NCBI RefSeq assembly: GCF_029407905.1
Contig: NC_073637.1
Location: forward strand, 56,730,501 to 56,794,500
Source of the DNA: Bubalus kerabau
Taxonomy: Eukaryota; Chordata; Mammalia; Artiodactyla; Bovidae
DNA: 64,000 bases
Direction: 5' to 3'
In this document: positions 1 to 8,853 of the stretch, piece by piece
Layout: every line of letters begins with the position of its first letter
How positions within the stretch are numbered: position 1 is the stretch's first letter
The notes under the pieces: model-generated
Database searches by the model: none
What the model was told of the DNA's origin: nothing
Seen by the model: the letters and a program-made list of their open reading frames with translations, nothing else
Translations under genes and position numbers: made by a program

Positions 1-709
1 CACTGGAGAGAGGCCCACTCACTTTGTGACTCTTAATGACCCAGGGACAGATTCTCATTCAAATCAGCGATGAAAGTAGATCATCATTTCTCCAGCTTGG
101 TTCCAACTGTAGGTGATGTTTGCTTGCCCATATTCACAATATTGAAAGAAGCCACATGCTCTTCTATCAGGGTCTTATTCAAGCACCTATCTGTTCAAGT
201 GTATAAAAACTTACCTTTTATTTTACATTTTGTCAATAAATAAATATTTTTCAAAGACCTTTGTTGCCAGTTGGTGATGTCATTAACACAACAAAAATGA
301 AACAAGCCAAAAATTAACTTCACATAGAGTCTTTTTTAAAACTTATGCTAAAAATATTTGATATTTTCTTATTTATTGAGCATTATCAAATGAAGAAATA
401 ATTCTAGTATACTTTATATTAATTTTTTAAATCAGATTTAAATAGCTTTTCTATAGATATATGTGAACACATATTCATCTATAAAACTACTTAGTATTCA
501 CCAAGCTTCAATATAAACAATAATTATCTATTCTTGATTTTTTGATGAGCTTCTGCTACCAAAAGTAAAACATGTATGGCCTAGCACCATTGTAAATATT
601 AAATCTATTACAAACTTAATGTTTTCCTTAATTTTAAAATTCCTATTTGTTTTATGTTTCTTCTTTCACAGATTCTTTAACTGAGACTTATTTTCTTTTT
701 TTTAATAAG
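1..709. other. Unassigned AT-rich intergenic DNA
   Basis: No gene, no recognised repeat and only short open frames. Low GC with T-rich runs. Confidence 0.5.
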
Positions 710-1022
710 GTAGTTTATTTTGTTTTATTTATTTATTTTTGGCTGCACTGATTCTTCATTGCTGCATGAGGGCATTCTCTAGTTGTGGCAAGTGGGGGCT
801 ACTCTTCATTGCAGTTTGTGGGCTCTTCACTGCAGGGGACTCTCTTGTGGAACACAGGTTCTAGGCCCAAGGACTTCAGTAATTGCGGTACTCAGACTCA
901 GTAGTTGTGGCGCATGAGTTTAGTTGCTCATTGGCTTGTGGAATCTTTCTGGAACAAGCATCAAACCCAAATCCCCTGCATTGGCAGGTAGATTCTTAAC
1001 CACTGGACCTCAAGGGAAGTCC
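710..1022 (-). mobile_element. CHR-type tRNA-Glu SINE, antisense
   Basis: Reading leftwards, it starts with the head (GGACTTCCCTTG after 1022), then TTAAGAATCTACCTGCCAATGC and the CAACTACTGAG-type body, ending in a T-rich run near 710-735 (the A tail in antisense). Moderately diverged. Confidence 0.85.
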
Positions 1023-2915
1023 AAGGCTTATTTTCATTTAAAACATCCTAAGTTAATACTGAACTGGATATTTCTCATTGCTGCCATGAAAATAAAATAG
1101 TCCCAGTTACTAAAATGGATAAATTGGACTTCACACAATTTTTTTAAAAAGCAGGCCTGGGACAGGTTTGCTGTTGCTTCCACTTCTTATTTGGTTTAGA
1201 TTTCCCAGAAAGCTGTTTGTGGGAGAACTAGGAAGCTGGGTCTATAACTGAGCCGTCAATCAGAAGCAATGGTGTAAGGAGAAGCCATATGGCTCACTGC
1301 TATTTTTCATGTTGAGAAAAATAACAAATTTTTATATTCAGGTCCCACCAATGTAATTACACTGTGTAGAGAAAATATGCTCTGGAATATATACAGTGAT
1401 GCAGGGCTCTTTTTTCAAATCAACCAAATTAATGTGTACTGACTAAAAATCCATTTTTATATTCTTTTGAACCAGTGAAAAAAGTATAAGCAGATCATAT
1501 AATTAAAAGTAGAATGCAGTGATTTTTGAACTCAAACAGTCTGGGGTTTATTCCGTTTGTGTGCAATGGATTTCATATATAAAATATTTGCTGAATGTTC
1601 TGTGTGTTTAAATTGAGATCAAAATCATAGGTATTCTACACAGCATTGCAATCTAGTTAACAAAACTACTTTGGCACAGATTTCAGCATATGTATCCTAA
1701 AAAATTACTTCATGTTTTCTTTAATTAGATCATGTTTAAAATGCCATGAGGATGCCATTTAAAATAACTATACTACATAACTAAGAACCATTTCTAAAGA
1801 AAAATTGCTTTTCCTCTTACTTATCTTTACTATTTTCCTTATTTTGCTTCTGATTGTTCACTACTTTTCTTGATAAGAGTAATAATAATGTGATCCACTC
1901 ACCCACATGGAAATCACTGTAAACTTTCTTTATGCTGAATTTTTCATGTGTGTGTGTTGTGTGCATATTCACATGTATGTGATAAACAATGTATATGTAT
2001 ACATATTACCTGTATATACATATAAGCATCTCCCCTGAAGCTTAGAAAACTACATTTCTACAAATAGTTACTGAGTGAAAAACTTTTCAATTTTTTGAGT
2101 TGATTCCGGGAAAATCAAGAAAATGCAACCTAAAAGAAACTTTATAACACATATGGATTGCAAAGATTAGCTGTCTTACTGCTAAAGGATGGAATTCAGG
2201 TTTCCTGAGTTCCTTGCTAATGAAAGAAAGCACTAAACAAAAGAAGGATAAACCTAAATGCAATTTTACTTCTAATATTAATAAGTTGCATATGCTCAAT
2301 GAGAAATGGCTTTTAGTGGTTCTGTATGATGCAACCTCTCTATAATCATAAGGTAATTCAATAGAGCTTGGTAAAAAGGAATTAATTGGAATTTTCAAGT
2401 TCAATATTAGTTTCACTTAACAGCTTAAAGCACCTGATGAGTAGAGCACTTGCCTTGCTTTTGCTCCTCTGCTTTTAAATCTTGTTTATAAGAGTTTAAT
2501 TTCAGTGTAATTATAGGAGTTAATCCAGTGAACAATAAGTGCCTGATTCTACATAGTTTCTCGGTAACCCAGGAAAAATTTAACTATGTCTTTTGCGTAT
2601 CATAAGAGCATAGTGAGAATCATTGAATGACCAATCCAACTGTCCCCTTTATGATGGTTACAAGAAAGATTCAATGTATTAAAATGTGAAATCACAGGCA
2701 ATATGTTTGTTGGTCATGGTATATGAAGTACAGTCATCTCTCAATTATTTGAAGCATAGAAGAAAAAATTTCTCTTTATAAAAAATATTTTTAAAGAGAA
2801 GAGCATTTCTCATAGTGATTTTCCATCACACATTATTTTCATATTAATGCCCTTCAAAGGCTTTGAATTAAACAAATATGTTCAAGTCTATATTGACTAT
2901 CAGTATGTCACTTTT
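1023..2915. other. Unassigned AT-rich intergenic DNA
   Basis: No credible gene. A TG/TA-rich simple tract lies at about 1948-2025. A 109-codon open frame on the - strand (2087-2416) resembles nothing known to me and is probably chance. Confidence 0.5.
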
Positions 2916-3182
2916 GGAGAAGGCAATGGCAACCCACTCCAGTACTCTTGCCTGAAAAATCCCATGGACAGAGGAGCCTGGTAGGCTGCAGTCTGTGGGG
3001 TCGCTAAGAGTTAGACATGACTGAGCGACTTCACTTTCACTTTTCACTTTCATGCATTGGAGAAGGAAATGGCAACCCACTCCAGTGCTCTTGTCTGGAG
3101 AATCCCAGGGACGGGGGAGCCTGGTGGGCTGCCGTCTATGGGGTCACACAGAGTCGGACATGACTGAAGCAACTTAGCAGCA
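2916..3182 (+). mobile_element. Bov-A2 SINE (dimer)
   Basis: Two related Bov-A monomers (left from GGAGAAGGCAATGGCAACCC, right from about 3058) joined by the CTTTCACTTTTCACTTTCATGC linker and ending in TTAGCAGCAG. Near-matching 10-base repeats ATG(T/A)CACTTT flank it at 2905 and 3188. Confidence 0.93.
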
Positions 3183-3220
3183 GGAACATGACACTTTAGA
3201 AGTTATTAAAATGCCATGAT

Positions 3221-3348
3221 CCTGGTTTTTCATCTGTAAATTAAGGATTATAATAATACCCTCCTTGGAGGGTTCTATGAATTATATTAATAAATGAAAT
3301 GAGATGAACACTTACCACGATATATCCCATAGTAAGTGCTCAGTAAGT
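3221..3348 (+). repeat. MIR SINE fragment
   Basis: Carries the MIR landmarks: a TTTCATCTGTAAATTAAGGA box, ATAATAATACC, then CATAGTAAGTGCTCAGTAAGT at the 3' side. Ancient and diverged. Confidence 0.8.
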
Positions 3349-3360
3349 GGGGGGGGGGGG
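3349..3360. repeat. G12 homopolymer
   Basis: Twelve consecutive G directly after the MIR 3' end. Prone to length variation and sequencing error. Confidence 0.9.
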
Positions 3361-3404
3361 CGGTCAGAAAAACATTCCTGCAACATTGTGATAATAATAA
3401 CTGT

Positions 3405-3605
3405 GACAACAAGAATAATGACACTGCACTAAATATTTACATGGATTATCTCATTTAATTTTGAAACAACAACATAAGGTGAACACTGTTGTCACTCTTA
3501 TTTGTAAAATAAGGACAGATGTAAGGTAAGAAAAATGAGACAAAAGATTCAAGAAACATGCTAATGCCACACAGCTAAGAAAAGATAGGGCAAAGGTTGA
3601 ATAAG
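3405..3605 (-). repeat. MIR SINE, antisense
   Basis: Reads as the reverse of MIR: GCACTAAATATTTACATGGA, TTATCTCATTTAATTTT, a TTGTAAAATAAGG segment and CCACACAGCTAAG. Inverted relative to the MIR at 3221. Confidence 0.8.
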
Positions 3606-4370
3606 TAAAGGTAGCAGCTATTATTATCATATGACTATCCTCGTCATCACCATCATCAACCCTTCCTGTGATCTTTGTAGCAGACTAGGCTATAAAAATG
3701 AGTTCTTGGGTATTTCCAAAGATAATTGCCTCCCGTTGGAAAGAATCCAGAATGAGCCCACATTAAGCTAAATTCTGCATTAGAGTGGGCTGTTATACAG
3801 TTGGGAGGATTTATTCCAAGGACCCACAAGGCACATGAAAGATGAATAGATAGAATTTGTCAGATATTCCTTTACCTTTAAACATATTCCAGCGCAGTGA
3901 AAGGAAAGAAGATAAAATCATTTTGTCCTGACACAAAGGCATTTTAAGCAATATTAACACAATTAACTCATCTGGTGGTCAGTCCCTAGGGAATGAAATA
4001 CAGTCAAAGCTAAGCATGCACACCTCAATGAAATATGGTCTGTGTTACCAATGAATGATAAAGGGATTTTCATGTGAACATATAAGCCTACAGTGAAGTG
4101 GCTGAAAATTAAAAATGTAGCGCTTACTTAAGTGAAATTCAATAAAACACTTTTATTCAGAAGTATTTCAGTCATTACATGTTCTTTATCTATTTAATTA
4201 TCAAGATATTTATATACATAAAGTTGCAATACTTTGAATATAAATTAATAAGAAATGTACACTTTCCTTAAAAAATATTTCAATCACTTATGATCATGTA
4301 TGTATAATCTTTTTAAAACATTCATAGAAAAGATAATTAATAATTTCACAGAAACATTATATTATTTAAG
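3606..4370. other. Unassigned AT-rich intergenic DNA
   Basis: No gene or recognised repeat. Confidence 0.45.
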
Positions 4371-4378
4371 TAAATCAC

Positions 4379-4438
4379 CCAGGTCTCCCGCATTGCAGGC
4401 AGACGCTTTACCTTCTGAGCCACCAGGGAAGCCCCTAG
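4379..4438 (-). mobile_element. Bov-tA tRNA-head fragment, antisense, 3'-truncated, with target-site repeats
   Basis: About 60 bases matching only the start of the Bov-tA tRNA-like head (GGCTTCCCTGGTGGCTCAGA in antisense), stopping before the B box. Perfect 9-base repeats GTAAATCAC flank it at 4370-4378 and 4439-4447. There is no Bov-A body and no tail. Confidence 0.8.
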
Positions 4439-4447
4439 GTAAATCAC

Positions 4448-5448
4448 AGAATAGCTGAATACAACATTAATATAAATACATTCTCATTACTTTTTCAAAA
4501 ACCTAGATAAAATGTTCTAGATTTGTAATCATAGACATTTTGAATGTGGCTTCAAATGACTTTTTTACTTTTATAATTGTCAGCTTAAGGTATCTTGTGA
4601 TTTTTCTTTTATTCAATTTAAAAATATGACTATTAAGAATATTGTTCATTAAGAAACTTGGAAATATTCATAAAAATTGGAAGAATTAAAAATACAAGCT
4701 GTACCTGGAGATTCAATATTCATATCGATATTTCAAAGACTTGATAGAAAAACTGAAATACCAGTAGAGCACTTCATCACACAAGACTGTTAATGGAGAA
4801 TCACCCGAATATGACATCTGATGACTCGGGAAATACACTCAAAGTCATTAGATTGTCGAGTTTTCATGTCTCAGTTCTGTGCTGCCTCCTACATGACAAT
4901 CATGTTCCTCCCATGCTAAGTAGGAATGAAATCGAAAGCAAGACCTCACCACCCACAACTACTTAGCAACAATTCTTCTTTCACTTCTTCACACACTTCA
5001 AGATATATGTCAAGTCAAGATCAAAGACCAGAAAGGATACCCTTTGACTGGATTCATTGCCCCCGATCATTGTATGTTTTCCACTGGACTCTCTGACTCA
5101 AACCTGGACAATCAATGAGAGGGCAGAGGTAACAGATTAAAGGGGTCAGAACACGGAAGAAGGCAGGGATTTTTACTATCCAAGAGACTCTATATTTTAA
5201 GATGGGTCATTTGTGTTTGTATACTCCCAGTTAACTAGTAATCATCTTCCTAGTTATAATTAGGACTAACTATTAATTAGTTGAAATCGTTTTAGTCAAT
5301 ATTGAAGGTCAATTGAAAATGCTGGATCTTAACAGTTGAAATGAAATCTGAAGTCAGAAAGACCCCTTCACATACTCCTTTACACATTCATTGTACAACC
5401 GGGAATGCTTCTTACTACCTGTGAGCTTCTGAGTTGAGATTTGTGACT
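4448..5448. other. Unassigned AT-rich intergenic DNA
   Basis: No gene or recognised repeat. Confidence 0.45.
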
Positions 5449-5459
5449 AAGGATAACAG

Positions 5460-5652
5460 TACATGGGCTTCCCAGATGGCTCAGTGGTAAAGAATCTGAC
5501 CAAAATGCAAGAGACACAGGTTAGATCCCTGGGTCCAGAAGATACTCTGGAGGAGGAAATGTCAACCTGTTCCAGTATTCTTTTGAGGAAAGCCCCATAC
5601 AGTCCATAGAGTAGGAAAGAGTCACACACGATTGAGCATGCATGCAGCAGGG
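5460..5652 (+). mobile_element. Bov-tA SINE
   Basis: tRNA-Glu-like head (GGGCTTCCCAGATGGCTCAG) followed by a Bov-A monomer. Perfect 11-base target repeats AAGGATAACAG at 5449-5459 and 5653-5663. Diverged. Confidence 0.9.
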
Positions 5653-6085
5653 AAGGATAACAGAATTTACTTAATGGGATCATTGTGAGAATTCAGATGC
5701 TTAGCTTGAGGCTTACACTTCAAGGATGGTTACTGTTACAATTGCTTACAATTGCTTCTACAAGACACCACTAATTACAACTGAAGTCCAAGGTCCTGGT
5801 GGCAGTGCAAGAGACCCACGAGCCTCAGACACCATTTGCTAACCTCTGGTCACCTTCCAAGACCTCCCTTCTCACCCAAAGGTGTCATTCTCCTCAGCCA
5901 GTTTTCCCCCTTCCTCACAATAATCTGTAAAATTACAGGAGACTGCTACTGCTAATCATTTGATTCAAGTTATTCACACTAAGGGATGAATAAGGCAGAA
6001 CTTTTGGCTTTTTTCAATGCCCAATCAACAATTGAAATACTGGAGAAATTTTTCTCTCTATGCAAGGGAAAAGCTTCACCTCCTT

Positions 6086-6109
6086 AAAAAAAAAAAAAAA
6101 AAAAAAAAA
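6086..6109. repeat. A24 homopolymer
   Basis: 24 consecutive A. It is on the wrong strand to be the tail of the antisense BovB fragment that follows, so it probably marks a separate decayed sense retro-insertion or a simple-repeat expansion. Confidence 0.85.
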
Positions 6110-6115
6110 CTTCAC

Positions 6116-6385
6116 AGTACCTATATACTAAGTCATGTCTCTTTGCAACTCCATGGACTATAACCCACCAGGCTTCCCTGTCCATCTGTCTCTATCTCCC
6201 CGAGTTTGCTCAAATTCATATCCATAGAGTCAGTGATGCTTTACATCCATCTCATCCTCTGCTGCCGTCTTCTCTTTTGCCTTCAATCCTTCAGAGCATC
6301 AGGGTCTTTTCCAATGAATGAGCTCTTTGCATCAGGTGGCCAAAGTACTGGAGCTTCAGCATCAGTCCTTTCAACGAATATTCTA
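6116..6385 (-). mobile_element. BovB LINE 3' fragment, antisense
   Basis: Diverged match to the BovB 3' region in antisense: CATGTCTCTTTGCAACTCCA, CACCAGGCTTCCCTGTCCAT, CATCAGGGTCTTTTCCAATG, GGTGGCCAAAGTACTGGAG. No intact coding frame. Confidence 0.85.
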
Positions 6386-6954
6386 CTTCACACTATTGTT
6401 ATGACGATCACACAAGGTACTGGATGAGTAAGGGGCTTACAAAAATTTCCTGGCTTAAAGTAAGCACCCAGTAAACACTGAGTGTTTTTTTAATTAAAAC
6501 TTGAACTTTTACTAAGGAAGGTGTTGAGGCCTTTGCTGGCTAGAGGTCCCACTGCCAGCTGACAAAGCCAGAACTACACAGCTGTGTTTCACATCAGTCT
6601 ATGAAAAAGCCCTTTGTACTGCATCAAACTGCCTGCTTATCTCCTTATAAATACTTTGTAAAACTACTTACAAGGGGGTGGGGGTGGGGAGGAGATAAGT
6701 ATGGTTCACTTATTTTTGCAAAGACTTCTGAAAAAAAAAAAAGCAAGGTTTCCAGAAGCTTGCTGAAAATAATGGGGAAAACCTTGAACCATGCCACCCA
6801 AAGCAGTTAACATAATTGCCCTAACCCTGAGTTTAGCAGGATTAGGGCAGTTACACAGCTGAAAATTTTGTTCTTTAGCATTCCTGAGCGCACAGATTCA
6901 GGGAACCGGGAATCTAATATAGGAATCCTTGAAGTGCCTTCAGGATGAATGCAA
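6386..6954. other. KCNV1 proximal upstream DNA
   Basis: AT-rich, with a GGGGTGGGGGTGGGG-type run near 6676 and an A11 run near 6731. No repeat recognised. May hold distal promoter elements. Confidence 0.4.
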
Positions 6955-7139
6955 TATTCAGAGTCACCGAGCGCCTCACTTCCTCCTCCGGTCTCAGCTC
7001 CCTCCGCTCCCCGCACTCCCCACAGCTGGCGCCGGGAACCGCCGGGGGCTGGGAGGGAACGCGAGCGGGGGCGGCCACCCTCCGCGGCAGCCGCGGGGCC
7101 GGAGCCGCGAGTCGCGTGGCGACGAGTGGAGACCAGAAG

Positions 7140-7269
7140 AACTCGGTGGCGAGCACAGCTCTGCTCCCGGACCTGTCAAGTCAGACTCGTGTAGGTCCAG
7201 AGGATCAAACCTAGGCTCCGTAACCAGCAGCGAGCACTTAGCGCAACCCAGATGTGCCTGGAGCAGCAG
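7140..7269 (+). other. KCNV1: Candidate non-coding first exon of KCNV1 (3' boundary only)
   Basis: A near-consensus donor, GCAGCAG|GTGAGT, lies at 7269/7270 inside the island, about 1.1 kb upstream of the start codon. It would let a 5'UTR exon splice to an acceptor before 8387. The left edge given is arbitrary because no start site is visible. The alternative is that transcription starts nearer 8100-8300 and this donor is unused. Confidence 0.35.
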
Positions 7270-8026
7270 GTGAGTCACCCTGCCCGCCTCCCCACTCCAG
7301 CCCCGTGTCCAACAGGTTGGCCAGGGCGCGACTCCCGGGGGCCGCCGAGGATGCACTCCTAGCCTCACCTGGGCGCGGCGCTCGGCTTCTCCCTTTGCCG
7401 AGTTGTCGTTCCTATTTAAACTCCTGCCCCAGCCCACGCCTGTTCTAGTCCTTGTCTTTTTGCCTTCCCTTCTCCTAAAATGACAGCTTCGCTGTGTGCC
7501 GAGAAACGCGCCCAGAACACCTCCTCTCCAGGAAACTTGTAGGGACAGACTCGGCTGAACCGAAGGGCGCAAAGTGTCTCAACATGTGATGCGAGCTGGC
7601 CACGGCGACCCCTGGTTCGCAGTGACTCGCAGAGACTTAATCAAAAGTCAGCGTTAACTGCGCTCATTTCCCTACCAGGGAGGTCAAAAATTAGGAGAGG
7701 AGGGTGCCAGAATGATTGAGAGTGAATGCCAGCAAATGATACGCCTCGCGCGCGCAGGTCACCCTCCCCCACGTGCGCGCATCTCCAGCGACCTCTCCCC
7801 GGGAGGCCTATGAGGCCGCGCCGCAAAAGAAGAGGGAGGAATATACATCCCGAAGTTGCGAAAGACTCAGACCCGGTTACCCCTCCCTTTGCTGCTGAAC
7901 TTTTCGTTTTGGTCCCCTGTAGGCGGGCGTGAGTCTCACCCACCCCCTTGCTTACATTCCTTCAAGATTCGACGAGCCCTCCTCCACGGTAGACCTCCCT
8001 CCTCTGTCCCTTCCCACTCGCTCTAG

Positions 8027-8386
8027 CGGCCGCGAGGCCTTCCACCCAAACACCTCCAGGCTGGAGGTCTCAGTTACAAAGTTGGAGATCGGGTAGTGAG
8101 TCCGAGAAGGACCACAGCGACCAATTGTGTGCCCGGAGGCTGTCCTCGGCTTGGTCCGTACGTGAGCTATTCCCTAGGGCGCCACCCCTCGTCTCCATCC
8201 CAGGCACGGATGCGCGGCTCCCGCGCACTCGCGGCTCCCTAGCGGCGAGAGGGAGAACCAGCACAGGGGGTGGAGAGAGGAAAGGTTCACGGGTGGGAGG
8301 AACCCCCCTCGGGAGCCCGGGAAATCCCGGCCGTGCCAACCCCCTCCCCCTCAACTTCGAGGAGCTCTCCGGCAGCGGCGGCGAGG
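8027..8386 (+). other. KCNV1: KCNV1 5'UTR segment next to the start codon
   Basis: A long pyrimidine tract (7985-8024) ends in CTCTAG at 8026, a good acceptor for a 5'UTR exon. A second, weaker candidate is CCATCCCAG at 8203. Whichever is used, the last part before 8387 must be leader sequence. It is GC-rich, with a short upstream ORF at 8210. Confidence 0.5.
8210..8242 (+). promoter_or_regulatory. Short upstream ORF in the KCNV1 leader
   Basis: An ATG followed by nine codons and TAG ends 144 bases before the KCNV1 start, in a different frame. The context is CACGGATGC (C at -3, C at +4), so initiation would be weak. If transcribed it could modestly lower translation. No evidence of use can be seen here. 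Confidence 0.35.
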
Positions 8387-8853
8387 ATGGAGCTGCCTCC
8401 CCGGGGCCGGGCGCCGCCGGACTCCTCGCTGGACAGCGCCTCCCTGACCTCGCTGGACTCCAGCGTCTTCTGCAGCGAGGGTGAAGGGGAGCCCCTGGCG
8501 CTCGGGGACAGCTTCACCGTCAACGTGGGCGGCAGCCGCTTTGTGCTCTCGCAGCAGGCGCTGTCCTGCTTCCCGCACACGCGCCTGGGCAAGCTGGCCG
8601 TGGTGGTGGCCTCGTGCCGGCGCCGCGGGGCCCTGGCCGCCGTGCCCAGCCCCCTGGAGCTCTGTGACGACGCCAATCCCGTGGACAACGAGTACTTCTT
8701 CGACCGGAGCTCGCAAGCCTTCCGCTACGTCCTGCACTACTATCGCACCGGTCGCCTGCACGTCATGGAGCAGCTGTGCGCGCTCTCCTTCCTCCAGGAG
8801 ATCCAGTATTGGGGCATCGACGAGCTCAGCATTGACTCCTGCTGCCGGGACAG
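8387..8853 (+). CDS. KCNV1: KCNV1 coding exon 1 (N-terminus and T1 domain)
   Basis: Encodes residues 1-155 plus two bases of codon 156. It holds the acidic/serine-rich N-terminus and the whole T1 assembly domain including the zinc-binding HX5CX20CC set. The donor is CAG|GTACCC at 8854, interrupting an arginine codon (phase 2). Very GC-rich, inside the CpG island. Reading on past the donor keeps an open frame to 8965, but the glycine/alanine-rich tail there is intronic, because the Kv family sequence resumes exactly at 9734. Confidence 0.95.

Noticed and set aside
6929..7572. Several overlapping open frames of 80-192 codons on both strands
   Set aside because: They arise from high GC and few stop codons in the CpG island. 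They overlap each other in many frames, and none resembles a known protein.
8287..8761. Minus-strand open frames of 133 and 136 codons
   Set aside because: They are exact antisense shadows of KCNV1 exon 1.
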